A DNA stretch of 64,000 nt from an uncultured Sphingomonadaceae bacterium (GTDB lineage: Bacteria > Pseudomonadota > Alphaproteobacteria > Sphingomonadales > Sphingomonadaceae). Below, one piece after another: positions 15,119 to 24,860 of the stretch. The stretch's first letter is position 1. Every line of letters starts with the position of its first letter. The position numbers were made by a program, and so were the translations under genes. The notes below the pieces were generated by a model that saw nothing but the letters and a program-made list of their open reading frames with translations, did not search any database and was not told the origin of the DNA. The stretch is taken from positions 50,048-114,047 of the forward strand of contig CALKJZ010000018.1 of the NCBI GenBank assembly GCA_937995515.1, written 5' to 3'.

Positions 15119-17179
15119 ATGCGGATGAAGACCCTTGTTCGTGCCGGCATCCCCCTGTTCGCCCTGCTGGCGGGCGCGGCCGGTGCGGCGGCCGAGGCGG
15201 CCGGCGCACCGTCGGCCATGGCGGCGGTTCCGCTCATCCCGCGCGAGGCCCTGTTTGGCAACCCCACCCGCGCCCAAGGCCGGATTTCGCCCGATGGGCG
15301 ATGGCTGTCGTGGATCGCGCCGCACAGGGGCGTGCTCAACCTCTGGGTGGCGCCAGCCGATGCGCCGGATCGGGCGCGGCCGCTCACGGCCGAAACCGAA
15401 CGGCCGATCCGCCAGCATTTCTGGGCGCCCAACAGTTCGCTCGTGATGTTCATCAACGATCGCGGCGGCGATGAGGATTTCCTGCTCTACGGGGTCGCCC
15501 CGACTGGCGGCGAGGTGCGCAGCCTCACGCCCTTCCCGCGCACGACCGTGCGCCTCGTCGGCATCTCCAGCCGGGTGACCGACCGGATCCTCGTCGGGCT
15601 CAACAACCGCGATCCGCGCTGGCACGATGTGTACAGCCTCGATCTGAAGTCGGGCGCGCTCACGCTCGCGCAGCAGAACGATGGCTTTGCCGGGTTCCTT
15701 GCCGACGAGGACCTGCGCCTGCGCGTTGCCATCCGCCCCAACGCGGCAGGCGGGCAGGATTATTTCTGGATCCGCGACGGCCGGATCCTGCCCGCGCCAT
15801 TTCTCTCCCATGGCCTCGACGACAGCCAGACGACATCGCCGCTCGGATTTTCCGCCGATGGGCGCACCCTCTACTGGATCGATGCGCGCGGCCGGGACAC
15901 GGCGGCGCTCTTTGCCATGGACACGCAGACCGAACGCCTTGCCCTGCTCCACGCCGATCCGCGCGCCGATGTGCAGGGCACGCTTGTCAACCCGATGACG
16001 GGGCGGGTCGAGGCGGTCGCGGTGGACTACAAGATGCCGGAATGGACGGTGCTGGATCCGGCCGTGGCCGACGATCTGGCATTCCTCGACCGCGAGCTCG
16101 GCCAATGGCTGCTCGGAAGCCGCACGCGGGCAGATGACCGCTGGGTGGTGGCAACGATGAACTCGAACAGCCCTTCCGCCACCTTCCTCTACGACCGCAG
16201 GACCCGGCAGCTCACCAAGATGTTCGACAGCCGGCCCGAGCTCGTCGATGCGCCGCTCGCCCGCATGCGCCCGCTCGAGATCGGCACGCGCGATGGCAAG
16301 ACGATGGTCTCCTACCTCACGCTTCCGCCGTGGGTCGAGGAGCGGCCGGCCGTGCCCCTGCCCATGGTGCTGCTGGTGCATGGCGGGCCCTGGGCGCGGG
16401 ATTCCTACGGCTTCGACCGCGAGGTCCAGCTGCTGGCCAACCGCGGCTATGCCGTGCTCCAGCCGAACTTCCGTGGGTCCACCGGGTTCGGCAAGAGCTT
16501 CGTCAATGCCGGCGATGGCGAATGGGGCGGCCGGATGCACCACGACCTGATCGACGCCGTCGGCTGGGCGGTCGGACAGGGGATCGCCGACCCTGGGCGG
16601 GTGGCCATCATGGGCGGCTCCTACGGCGGCTATGCCACGCTTGCCGGGCTCGCCTTCACGCCCGAGACCTTCGCCTGCGGTGTCGACATCGTCGGCCCGT
16701 CGAACCTGATGACCCTGCTCGCCTCTGTTCCGCCCTATTGGGAAAGTTTCCGCAAGCAGCTGATCGGCCGGCTTGCAGACCCGGAGACGCCGGAAGGGCA
16801 GCAGTGGCTGAAGGAGCGCTCGCCGCTCACGCATGTGGACCGGATCCGCAGGCCGCTGCTGATCGGCCAGGGCGCCAATGATCCACGCGTCAGGCAGGCC
16901 GAAAGCGACCAGATCGTCGCCGCCATGCAGGCGCGGAACATTCCCGTCACCTATGTGCTCTTCCCCGACGAGGGCCATGGCTTTGCCCGGCCAGCCAACA
17001 CCATCGCCTTCATGGCCGTGGCCGAGAACTTCCTGAGCCAATGCCTCGGCGGGCGGGCCGAGCCGATCGGTGCGACGGTTGCGGCCTCTTCCGCGATCGT
17101 GCCGCACGGCGCGCAGTATGCGCCGGGCCTCGCCGAGGCGCTGGCGCTGCGGGAGAAGGCCCCAGACGCGGCCCGCTGA
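15119..17179 (+). CDS. Secreted S9-family prolyl oligopeptidase
   Basis: A 686-aa serine peptidase. It has a signal peptide (residues 1 to about 27, ending AAAEAAG), a beta-propeller-like N-terminal domain with WSxDG-type blades, and a C-terminal alpha/beta hydrolase domain. The nucleophile motif is GGSYGGYA, the acid lies in GANDPRV and the His in DEGHGFARP. Such enzymes release di- or oligopeptides in the periplasm. The start ATG has GGAACGGAG upstream; an in-frame ATG two codons later is also possible. It is monocistronic between two opposed or unrelated units. Confidence 0.9.
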   Translation: MRMKTLVRAGIPLFALLAGAAGAAAEAAGAPSAMAAVPLIPREALFGNPTRAQGRISPDGRWLSWIAPHRGVLNLWVAPADAPDRARPLTAETERPIRQHFWAPNSSLVMFINDRGGDEDFLLYGVAPTGGEVRSLTPFPRTTVRLVGISSRVTDRILVGLNNRDPRWHDVYSLDLKSGALTLAQQNDGFAGFLADEDLRLRVAIRPNAAGGQDYFWIRDGRILPAPFLSHGLDDSQTTSPLGFSADGRTLYWIDARGRDTAALFAMDTQTERLALLHADPRADVQGTLVNPMTGRVEAVAVDYKMPEWTVLDPAVADDLAFLDRELGQWLLGSRTRADDRWVVATMNSNSPSATFLYDRRTRQLTKMFDSRPELVDAPLARMRPLEIGTRDGKTMVSYLTLPPWVEERPAVPLPMVLLVHGGPWARDSYGFDREVQLLANRGYAVLQPNFRGSTGFGKSFVNAGDGEWGGRMHHDLIDAVGWAVGQGIADPGRVAIMGGSYGGYATLAGLAFTPETFACGVDIVGPSNLMTLLASVPPYWESFRKQLIGRLADPETPEGQQWLKERSPLTHVDRIRRPLLIGQGANDPRVRQAESDQIVAAMQARNIPVTYVLFPDEGHGFARPANTIAFMAVAENFLSQCLGGRAEPIGATVAASSAIVPHGAQYAPGLAEALALREKAPDAAR

Positions 17180-17192
17180 GGGCGGCGGGCCG
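17169..17192 (+). terminator. Hairpin spanning the S9 peptidase stop codon
   Basis: Arms CGGCCCGC and GCGGGCCG flank an 8-base loop that begins with the TGA stop codon. It is an eight-bp all-GC stem without a T-run. It could slow or end transcription; it is weak as an intrinsic terminator. The rest of 17193-17423 shows no gene or clear signal. Confidence 0.4.
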
Positions 17193-17423
17193 AGCGGCCG
17201 GGCCCATCCGGCTTCGCCATGCAAGCGCCCGATTTCCGCCCTGAATTCCGCCCCGATTCGCGCGCAGGTCGCGCCTTGCAGCGGGGGCGCCGGCCCGCAG
17301 GTCGCACGGCCCTCCGCCCGCCCCCGGCAAGGCGCCCGCCCGCCCGCCCCATGGACTTCGGCTGCACGCGGGGCCATGGGCCTGCCCGGGCAGGAAGAGG
17401 ACACGAAAGACCGACAAGACCCG

Positions 17424-18635
17424 ATGCTCGACCTTTCCTCACGTCTGCCCACCGGCGCGCCGGGGGAGGCCGGCACGGCCGGGCGGTCTGGCCCCCAGCT
17501 GCGCGTGGCGCTCTTCTCGGGCAATTACAATTGCGTGCGCGATGGGGCGAACAAGGCGCTCAACCGGCTTGTCCAGCACCTGATCGATCGGGGTCATGCG
17601 GTCCGGGTCTATTCCCCGACCGTTCCTGAACCAGCCTTCGAGCCGGCGGGCGATCTCGTCTCGGTGCCGTCGCTTCCGGTGCCGCTGCGGCCCGAATACC
17701 GGCTCTCCACCGGCCTTCCGGCTGCGATCGAGGCCGACATCCGGGCGTTTGCGCCCGATATTTTTCACCTCTCCGCGCCGGATCTCCTCTGTGTCCGCGC
17801 CGAGGCGCTTGCCCGGCGCATGGGCCGGCCGGTGGTGGCGAGCCTCCACACAAGGTTCGAGACCTACTTCGATTATTATGGCCTGGGCTTCGTGCGCGCC
17901 GGTGTCGAGCGCTGGCTGCGCCGCTTCTATTCGCGGGTTGACCGGGTGCTCGTGCCAAGCGCCGAAATGGGCCGCGAGCTCGCCGCAAGCGGGGTTGCCA
18001 CACCGGTCAGCATCTGGTCGCGCGGGGTCGATGCGCAGGCCTTCTCGCCCGCGCATCGCGACCTCGAATGGCGCCGCGCACAGGGCTTTGCCGATGCCGA
18101 GGCCGTGCCCCTGTTCTTCGGCCGCCTCGTGGCCGAAAAGGGGCTGGACATGTTCGAGGCAACCATCGCCCGCCTGCGCGCCGGGGGGCGCGAGGTGCGC
18201 CCGCTGCTGGTGGGCGAGGGCCCGGCGCGTGTGGCGCTGATGCGGCGGATCGGGAACGCCGTGTTCACCGGTCACCTCGACGGCGCCGAGCTTGCACGCG
18301 CGGTGGCAAGCGCCGACATCCTGCTCAACCCGAGCGTCACCGAGGCGTTCGGCAATGTGACGCTGGAGGCCATGGCGTCGGGCCTTGCGGTGATCGCCGC
18401 CGATGTGACGGCCACGCGGGCGCTGATCACCCACAAGGTCGAAGGCCTCGTCGTGCCACCGCGCGACCCTGAAGCCTATGCGGCAGCGGTGGTGCAGCTG
18501 CAGGATTCGCCCGCGCTCCGGCGCGCGCTCGGCGAGGCGGCGCGGGCCCGCGCGCTGCGCTTCGAATGGCAGACAATCCTCGACGCCGTGATCGAGGCCT
18601 ACAGCCAGACCATGGCCGGGGAGCGTGCGCCATGA
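17424..18635 (+). CDS. GT4-family glycosyltransferase
   Basis: A 403-aa retaining glycosyltransferase with a GT-B fold. The N-terminal domain (VALFSGNYNCVRDGANKALN) suggests a GT4 mannosyltransferase-type acceptor domain. The C-terminal nucleotide-sugar domain has VPLFFGRLVAEKGLDMFEAT and the E-x7-E motif region LLNPSVTEAFGNVTLEAMAS. It probably transfers a hexose to a lipid or glycan in the cytoplasm. It is first in a run of four overlapping plus-strand genes. No strong ribosome-binding site is seen before ATG 17424, so the exact start is uncertain. Confidence 0.88.
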   Translation: MLDLSSRLPTGAPGEAGTAGRSGPQLRVALFSGNYNCVRDGANKALNRLVQHLIDRGHAVRVYSPTVPEPAFEPAGDLVSVPSLPVPLRPEYRLSTGLPAAIEADIRAFAPDIFHLSAPDLLCVRAEALARRMGRPVVASLHTRFETYFDYYGLGFVRAGVERWLRRFYSRVDRVLVPSAEMGRELAASGVATPVSIWSRGVDAQAFSPAHRDLEWRRAQGFADAEAVPLFFGRLVAEKGLDMFEATIARLRAGGREVRPLLVGEGPARVALMRRIGNAVFTGHLDGAELARAVASADILLNPSVTEAFGNVTLEAMASGLAVIAADVTATRALITHKVEGLVVPPRDPEAYAAAVVQLQDSPALRRALGEAARARALRFEWQTILDAVIEAYSQTMAGERAP

Positions 18636-19681
18636 CCGCGGGCCCCGCACGCAGGCTGGAGCCCGGCCCGCAGCCGGGCGCGGCGCGTGCGCCGCACCGC
18701 GCGACGCGGCCGGTCAAGCTCATCATCCAGATCCCCTGCTTCAACGAGGAGGAGAGCCTGCCGCTCGCGCTTGCCGACCTGCCGCGCGAGGTGCCCGGGG
18801 TCGACATCGTCGAATGGCTGGTCATCAACGACGGCAGCCGCGACCGCACGGTCGAGGTGGCGCTCGCGCACGGTGTCGATCACATCGTCGACCTGCCGGT
18901 CAACAAGGGGCTGGCCCATGCCTTCATGGCCGGGATCCAGCGCGCGCTTGCCGAAGGCGCCGACATCATCGTCAACACCGATGCCGACAATCAATATGCC
19001 GCCGCCGACATCCCGGCGCTGGTGGCCCCGATCCTCGGCCGGGAGGCGGAGTTCGTGGTGGGCGCGCGGCCGATCCCCGAGATCGCGCATTTCTCGCCGG
19101 TCAAGCGGGCCCTGCAGCGGCTTGGAAGCTGGGTGGTGCGCCAGGCCTCGGGCACCGCTGTGGCCGATGCGCCGAGCGGCTTCCGGGCGCTTTCGCGCGA
19201 TGCGGCGCTGCGGCTCAACATCTTCGACGAATATACCTACACGCTCGAATCGATCGTGCAGGCCGGGCTTTCGGGCATGCGCATCGTCTCGGTGCCCATC
19301 GGCGTCAACGGCGAGACCCGGCCGTCGCGCCTCGTGCGGTCGATCCCGGACTATCTGCGCCGCTCGACGAAATCGATCCTGCGCACGGCCTTCATCTACA
19401 AGCCCGGGCGGACGATGTTCCTGATGGGCCTGCCGCTGGCGCTGGCCGGCGCGCTTCTCGCCGCGCGCTGGCTGTGGCTGTTCCTCGATGGCACCGATCG
19501 CAGCCATGTGCCGAGCCTGCTGGCCGCTGCCGGACTGCTGCTGACGGCCGTCCTCCTGTGGGTGGGCGGGCTGATCGCCGAACTGCAGGGTATCAACCGG
19601 CGGCTGCTGCAGGATGTCCAGTACCGGCTTCGCAAAGCCGAGGCCGACCGGGCGGCCGCCGCGCGCGATGCCGGCGGCTGA
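18632..19681 (+). CDS. GT2-family glycosyltransferase with C-terminal membrane helices
   Basis: A 349-aa polyprenyl-phosphate-type glycosyltransferase. The GT-A fold is shown by IIQIPCFNEEESLPLAL, VINDGSRDRT and the metal-binding DADNQY. The acceptor motif is near ADAPSGFRALSRDAAL. Two hydrophobic helices lie at the C-terminus (FLMGLPLALAGALLAA and LLLTAVLLWVGGLIAEL), as in DPM1/ArnC-like enzymes. It likely makes a lipid-linked sugar for the adjacent surface-glycan genes. The start overlaps the GT4 stop (ATGA), indicating coupling. Confidence 0.88.
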   Translation: MTAGPARRLEPGPQPGAARAPHRATRPVKLIIQIPCFNEEESLPLALADLPREVPGVDIVEWLVINDGSRDRTVEVALAHGVDHIVDLPVNKGLAHAFMAGIQRALAEGADIIVNTDADNQYAAADIPALVAPILGREAEFVVGARPIPEIAHFSPVKRALQRLGSWVVRQASGTAVADAPSGFRALSRDAALRLNIFDEYTYTLESIVQAGLSGMRIVSVPIGVNGETRPSRLVRSIPDYLRRSTKSILRTAFIYKPGRTMFLMGLPLALAGALLAARWLWLFLDGTDRSHVPSLLAAAGLLLTAVLLWVGGLIAELQGINRRLLQDVQYRLRKAEADRAAAARDAGG

Positions 19682-21320
19682 GACAGGGCAGGCCGGAAGC
19701 GCCTGCCGCCCCGGCATGCGCGATCGTCTCGCCGCCGAGGCGCTCGCGCATGTCCCCCAGCTTCTCATCCAGCAGGACCGCACGCCCGTCTCGCGCACCT
19801 ATGGCTGTTTCGACCGGCTCTACTGGCATACCCGCGCAGCCGATTTCCCCTGCGGCATGAGCCAGGAATATGCCCTGCCGCTGGCCCTCGCATTCGCGCT
19901 GCCCGTGCCCGGCAACCCCTATTTCCGGCAGCCGGAGATCGCCCGCTGGGCCGAGGCCGGCGTTCGCTTCGCGGCCCGCTCTGCGCACCGCGACGGCTCG
20001 TGCGACGATTACTATCCCTTCGAGCGCGCGGCCGGCGCGGCGGCCTTCACGCTCTTTGCAGCGCTCGAGACCGCCGACATCCTCGGCCTCGGCGCCGACC
20101 CGGAGATTGCGCGCTTCCTCGACCGGCGCGCGAGCTGGCTTGCGCGTTACCGCGAAAGCGGCCGGCTGTCCAATCACGAGGCGCTGGTCGTGGCCTGCCT
20201 TGCCCGGATGAGCCGCCGCGACCCGGCACGCTGGGACGGAGCGCTTGCCGCACGGGTCAAGCGGCTTCTCTCCTGGCAGTCCGCCGAGGGCTGGTTCGAG
20301 GAATATGGCGGCGCCGATCCGGGCTACCTCACGCTCACCATCGGCATGATGGCACTGGCCGACCGCGACCGGCCCGATCTCGGCCTGCGCCCGGCCATCG
20401 ACCGGGCGATCGATTTCCTCGCCGCCATGGTCCACCCGGATGGCACGCTCGGAGGCGAATATGCCAGCCGTGCCACCGTCAACTTCTTTCCCCATGGTCT
20501 TGAACTGGCCGGCGCGTGGAACCGGCGCGCGCTCGGGCTTGCCGATCGTCTCTACCTGCGTTTTCCCCTTGCAACTGCACCGAGCCACGCCGACGACCGC
20601 ATCGTCGGCCATCATCTCTGGTCGCAGCTTCTGGCCTGGCGCGAATGGCAGGGCGCGCGGCCCGGGCCGCTGCCGCTCGCCGAGGGCCTCACCGACTTTC
20701 CCGCGGCCCGGCTGCGGGTGCAGCAGCAGGGCGGGCTCCGGCTTTATGCCGGCTGGTCGCGCGGGCTTGCGTTCCGCCTGTTCGATGGTGAGCGGCTGCT
20801 TCTGGCCGATACCGGCCCTGCGCTCAGGCTGCGCGGCCGGAAGGTGGCTGTCACCCACCTCGAGGGCGGCGCCGTCGTGGAACGGGGCCGATCCGTGCTC
20901 GAGGTCGAGGGGCCGATGCAGCTGGCCAAATCCGCGCTGCTCTCGCCGGGAAAGTCGATCCTGCTGCGCGCCTTCATGCTGAGCTTCGGGCGGTTCTTCC
21001 CAAATCTCGTGCGCCGCCTGCTGCAGGCCCTGCTGGTCACGGGCGCGAAGGCTGCGCCCTTCCGCTTCCGGCGGCGCATCGAATGGCTTGCAGACGGCGC
21101 GCTCGAGGTCACCGACGAGATCGCGCCCGCGGGCGCAGGCTGGGCAGAGGTCGAGGAAGCCGGGCGCGGCGGCTTCCAGGTCTCGATGACAACCGTGATG
21201 GCCCGGGTGTGGGAGCCGGCGCAGCTCCAGCCCTGGGAGGATCTGACCGCTTCGGTCCGCAAGCTGGAGCCGGGCGCGACATGGAGGGCGGTGCGCCGGT
21301 TTGCGCCGCAGCGGCCATGA
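19668..21320 (+). CDS. Predicted alpha/alpha-toroid protein of the glycan cluster, function unknown
   Basis: A 550-aa soluble protein. The N-terminal ~300 residues show repeated helical pairs (LSNHEALVVACLARMS, WQSAEGWFEEYGGADPGYLT, MVHPDGTLGGEYASR) like the toroids of polysaccharide lyases and terpene cyclases. The C-terminal ~230 residues are beta-rich. That resembles the heparinase-like layout, but no catalytic residues can be assigned. Location between glycosyltransferases and a lipid-flippase-like protein suggests glycan modification or lyase activity. Start ATG 19668 overlaps the GT2 gene; ATG 19716 is an alternative. Confidence 0.6.
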   Translation: MPAAETGQAGSACRPGMRDRLAAEALAHVPQLLIQQDRTPVSRTYGCFDRLYWHTRAADFPCGMSQEYALPLALAFALPVPGNPYFRQPEIARWAEAGVRFAARSAHRDGSCDDYYPFERAAGAAAFTLFAALETADILGLGADPEIARFLDRRASWLARYRESGRLSNHEALVVACLARMSRRDPARWDGALAARVKRLLSWQSAEGWFEEYGGADPGYLTLTIGMMALADRDRPDLGLRPAIDRAIDFLAAMVHPDGTLGGEYASRATVNFFPHGLELAGAWNRRALGLADRLYLRFPLATAPSHADDRIVGHHLWSQLLAWREWQGARPGPLPLAEGLTDFPAARLRVQQQGGLRLYAGWSRGLAFRLFDGERLLLADTGPALRLRGRKVAVTHLEGGAVVERGRSVLEVEGPMQLAKSALLSPGKSILLRAFMLSFGRFFPNLVRRLLQALLVTGAKAAPFRFRRRIEWLADGALEVTDEIAPAGAGWAEVEEAGRGGFQVSMTTVMARVWEPAQLQPWEDLTASVRKLEPGATWRAVRRFAPQRP

Positions 21321-22255
21321 AGCGCGCGCTTGCGCTTGCGGTCAGCCTGCTGCTGCTCGCGCTCATCTGGTGGCAGGTGGAGCCGGCAGACATCCTTGCC
21401 GCCATCGGGGCTGCGGATCCCGGCTGGCTTGCGGCCGCTGTGCTCATGGTCGTGCCACTCACGGCGGCCGCCGCGCTCCGCTTCCGCGCACTTGCGCGGG
21501 GCGCCGTTGGCCTCGGCGAGGCGGTGCGGCTGGTGCTCTCCGCCTCGTCGCTCAACCTCGTGCTGCCCTCGAAGATGGGCGATCTCGCCAAGGCGATCGT
21601 GCTCAGGTCGCGCCACGGCATGGGGGGCGGACGCGCCGTCTCGGTGGTGGTGCTCGAGAAGCTTCTCGACCTGATGGCGCTGATGCTCGTGGGCGCTGTC
21701 CTGCTGGCGGTCGCGCAGCCGCCGGTGCCGGCGCCAGGCCTGTGGGTGGCAGGAAGCAGCGGTGCAGCCCTTCTTCTTCTGGCCTTCATCCTGCCGGGAA
21801 GCCCCGCGCCACGCGCGGCGCGGGCCCTTGCCGGCCGGCTGGGCGGTGCGTTGGCCGGCCGGGTTGGCGCCCTGCTCGACGGGTGGGAGGAGCTGCTCGC
21901 CTGGTTCTGGGGGCAGCGCCTGCTCGCGCTAGGCGTGGTTGCGGCCTCGCTGCTCCTCTGGGCCGCGCATCTCTTCCAGATGTGGCTGTTTGCGCGGGCC
22001 ATCTCCGGAGCGGTGCCACCCGTGCCCGCCATGGCGCTGGCGTTTCTTGCGATCCTCGCGGGGCTTCTGCCGCTGACCTTTGCCGGCGTGGGCACGCGCG
22101 ATGCCGCGCTCATCCTGCTGTTTGCACCCTGGCTGACGCCCGCCGAGGGTGCGCTCCTTGGCCTCTTTGCAACGCTCCGCTACGTGCTGCCGGCGATCGG
22201 CGGGCTGCCCTTCATCGGCGACTACTGGGCGGGGCGGCGGGCGCCGGAGGGCTGA
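21317..22255 (+). CDS. YbhN / lysylphosphatidylglycerol-synthase-like membrane protein (UPF0104)
   Basis: A 312-aa polytopic protein with about eight membrane helices. The conserved segments LVLSASSLNLVLPSKMGDLA, VVVLEKLLDLMALM and LTFAGVGTRDAALILLF match the LPG_synthase_TM (AglD/YbhN) family. Members act in lipid or lipid-glycan flipping. It overlaps the toroid gene stop (ATGA). In context it may translocate or help transfer the lipid-linked glycan made by the GT4/GT2 enzymes. Its 3' end overlaps the convergent membrane-protein gene by 44 bp. Confidence 0.85.
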   Translation: MKRALALAVSLLLLALIWWQVEPADILAAIGAADPGWLAAAVLMVVPLTAAAALRFRALARGAVGLGEAVRLVLSASSLNLVLPSKMGDLAKAIVLRSRHGMGGGRAVSVVVLEKLLDLMALMLVGAVLLAVAQPPVPAPGLWVAGSSGAALLLLAFILPGSPAPRAARALAGRLGGALAGRVGALLDGWEELLAWFWGQRLLALGVVAASLLLWAAHLFQMWLFARAISGAVPPVPAMALAFLAILAGLLPLTFAGVGTRDAALILLFAPWLTPAEGALLGLFATLRYVLPAIGGLPFIGDYWAGRRAPEG

Positions 22256-23936
22256 GCCGGGCACGAAGGCAGGAGGCGTCGAGCAGCACCACGGCACCGG
22301 TGCCGGGCAGCTCGCACCCGGCCCATGCGCGCTGCAGCGCGGTCGCACCCCCGGCAAACCGCAGTGCGGCGTCGCGGGCAAGCTCCGGGTGCACGCGCGC
22401 ATAGCCTGCTGCCAGGCGGCCTTCCTCCAGAAGCGCGCGGTCCATCAGCAGGATGTCGGTTCGGGTGACATCGAGGAAGGCGGCAGCGGCGGCAGGATCA
22501 GGACTTGAGAGCGCGGCAAGCGAGATTGCCAGCCGGTCCTCGATCTGCGCGCCATAGCCCCGGTGAAAGGGGATGGCGTGCTCGACCGTTGCAAGCGTCG
22601 CAAGGCCAAGCAGCGCGGGCACGAAATCGAGATCGGCCGAAAGGCCGGCGATCCGGGTCTGTGGCGGCTGTGCGTTGAGCAGGCGGAAGGCGGCCGGATC
22701 CTCCGGGCGCCGGTAGCCGGGCAGGGGCGTTGCAAAGAGCGCAACAAGGCCGATGCCGAGCGCCGTCATGGCAGCCCCACCCGTCCGGCCGTCGCGCAGG
22801 CGCATGCGGGCGAGCCACAGGCCGAGGATCTGGCCGATCGCCAGCCACTCGAGCGGCCCGAGCAGGCGCTGGGCATAGCGGCTCGGCAGGTGCAGCTGGA
22901 AGGCAGCGGCGATTGCAACCGGATACCAGAAGGCGGCAGCCACGAGCGCCCAGAGGTAGATGCGGTTCCAGCCGCAGGGGTCGAGCCAGCCATTGCCGCG
23001 CGCCGCGCGCACCGCAAGGACGACAAGCGGCAGCAGCAGCAGGATGTTCGGAAGCGGCGCAAGGGGCAGCGAGGGCCAGCACGGCACCACCTCGGGCACG
23101 AACCCCATGCGCTGGTTGCACACCCAGCCGATGTCGCCGCGCGGGTTCACCAGCGTGCTGCGGCCGGCGGGTTCCATGAGGTTGGGAAGGCTGCGCGCCT
23201 CGGCGAGCGTCAGCGTCGGGCCCCAGTCCGTACCCGAGGGGCCAAGAACGAGCGCCGAGGCGACAATCGCACCGGCAGCGCTCGCAACGGTCAGAACCGC
23301 GGAGCGCGAAAGATCGATCCCGGGCGTGGGCTGCAGCCGGATCTTCGACAGGCCGAGCATGGTGAAGCCCAGGATGGCGCTCGTCGGGTAGATGGCGGCG
23401 AGCGCCGCAAGGCTTGCAACGGCGGGCGCGGCGCGCCCGCGCATCAGCATGTCGAGAAAGACGAGGAACAGCGGCATGGAAAAGGCGCGCGGGGTTGCCG
23501 AGAAGATCGAATCCTCGTGCACGAGGAACGCCAGGAGCAGGGCGGCAGCGACAAAGGCCGGAAAGGGCGCGCCCGCAAGCCGCAGCGCGACCCGCCACGC
23601 GAAGATCGAGGAAAGGACGAGGAGCGGCACGGGAAGCAGGCGGTGGAACAGCAGCGGATCGAGCCCCACGGCTGCCGCCGCGCCATAAAGAAGGGCATAG
23701 GGCTTGGGCGCGACATTGAACCAGTAGTCGGCGATCAGATCGTCGTTCGCCCCGGTGCCGCCGATCCTGTGCATCCAGGCCAGAAACTGCCGGGCATCGT
23801 CCTGGATGGTGAAGGGAGCGGCCGTGAGGGTCCACGGCAGGAAGAAGGCCTGGTGCAGCGCCACCACGGCCGACAGGGCGACGAGTGCGAGAAGGGCCGT
23901 CCGCCAGCGGCGGGCTTCGGCAACAGGATCGTTCAC
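22212..23936 (-). CDS. Polytopic membrane protein, GT-C-like, function unknown
   Basis: About 574 aa with ten or more membrane helices. Between the first and second helices is a periplasmic loop (TIQDDARQFLAWMHRIGGTG) with an acidic pair, as in the GT-C superfamily. The C-terminal ~120 residues form a soluble domain. The track start (TTG at 23978) has no ribosome-binding site; the GTG at 23936 (VNDPVAEARRW) is preferred, but neither is strong. It is transcribed opposite to the glycan genes and probably uses lipid-linked sugars made there. Confidence 0.7.
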   Translation of the reverse strand: MNDPVAEARRWRTALLALVALSAVVALHQAFFLPWTLTAAPFTIQDDARQFLAWMHRIGGTGANDDLIADYWFNVAPKPYALLYGAAAAVGLDPLLFHRLLPVPLLVLSSIFAWRVALRLAGAPFPAFVAAALLLAFLVHEDSIFSATPRAFSMPLFLVFLDMLMRGRAAPAVASLAALAAIYPTSAILGFTMLGLSKIRLQPTPGIDLSRSAVLTVASAAGAIVASALVLGPSGTDWGPTLTLAEARSLPNLMEPAGRSTLVNPRGDIGWVCNQRMGFVPEVVPCWPSLPLAPLPNILLLLPLVVLAVRAARGNGWLDPCGWNRIYLWALVAAAFWYPVAIAAAFQLHLPSRYAQRLLGPLEWLAIGQILGLWLARMRLRDGRTGGAAMTALGIGLVALFATPLPGYRRPEDPAAFRLLNAQPPQTRIAGLSADLDFVPALLGLATLATVEHAIPFHRGYGAQIEDRLAISLAALSSPDPAAAAAFLDVTRTDILLMDRALLEEGRLAAGYARVHPELARDAALRFAGGATALQRAWAGCELPGTGAVVLLDASCLRARLSPPAPAAPPSSRR

Positions 23937-24145
23937 CAGCCGGCTGCTATCGCATCGCCGGGCCCGAGGGAAAGGCAAAAGGGCACCCGGGATGCCGCAC
24001 CGGTCGGCGATCGCTTCGGGTCCGGCTCTGTCCTCAGGGCTCGGGGCTGCCGGGTCGCGCGTCGCTGCAGGCTTGACATCTCGGCCCCGGCTGCACTTGT
24101 GCCGCCCCGGTCAGGGCCCGATCGCCGACGCCGAAATAGCTTGCG

Positions 24146-24784
24146 ATGGAGCACGCCCTGACACAAGGCCTCGCATCCAGCCAGCCGCGGGGTGGCAATC
24201 TCTACGACAAATATCATAGCCGCAACCCCATCGCCCGCATGCTGATGCGGGGGTTTCTTGCCTCCTTCGACCGGCTGTGTGCCGCGGTTCCCATCGGCTC
24301 GGCCTTCGAGGTGGGCTGCGGCGAGGGCGAGCTTGCCGCCCGGCTGATGCGGCGCGGCGTCCGGGTCGGGGGCATCGATATCGATGCTGCGACGGTTGCA
24401 GAGGCAAACCGCCGCCACGCACCGGCTGGCGCCGGCCCGATCTTCCATGCTGGCAACATCTACGATCTTCAGCCCGGCCAGATCCGGGCAGACCTGCTCA
24501 TCTGCTGCGAGGTTCTGGAACATGTGGCCGACCCGGAGCTGGCGCTGGCGCGGCTCGCCGCGCAACAGGCGCCCTTCCTGCTGCTCAGTGTCCCCAATGA
24601 GCCGCTGTGGCGGATGCTCAACATGGCCCGCCTCGCCTATCTCAAGGACTGGGGCAACACGCCCGGCCACATCCAGCACTGGAGCCGGGCGGGGTTCGTG
24701 CGGATGGTTGGCCGCCTCTTCGACGTGCGCGCGGTGGAAACCCCGATCCCGTGGACGGTGGTGCTCGCCAGCCGTCGGGCTTGA
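24146..24784 (+). CDS. Class I SAM-dependent methyltransferase
   Basis: A 212-aa methyltransferase. Motif I is AFEVGCGEGELAARL, the acidic residue closing strand beta2 is in GGIDIDAATV, and motif IV is ADLLICCEVLEHVADPE. The N-terminal GNLYDKYHSRNPIARMLM resembles enzymes that modify lipid- or sugar-linked substrates. Located within the glycan gene cluster, it may methylate a glycan or its carrier; the substrate is not determinable. A TTGACA-like element lies about 70 bases upstream without a clear -10. Confidence 0.85.
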   Translation: MEHALTQGLASSQPRGGNLYDKYHSRNPIARMLMRGFLASFDRLCAAVPIGSAFEVGCGEGELAARLMRRGVRVGGIDIDAATVAEANRRHAPAGAGPIFHAGNIYDLQPGQIRADLLICCEVLEHVADPELALARLAAQQAPFLLLSVPNEPLWRMLNMARLAYLKDWGNTPGHIQHWSRAGFVRMVGRLFDVRAVETPIPWTVVLASRRA

Positions 24785-24860
24785 CCGGCGCTGCGCCGCG
24801 GAGCAGCGATGCGGATAAAGACCGCAACGGACGAGCGACGGGAGAGAGACGGAGACAGAC

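Noticed and set aside
17180-17423. Small ORFs between the S9 peptidase and the GT4 gene
   Set aside because: Only Arg/Pro-rich frames without ribosome-binding sites; treated as noncoding.
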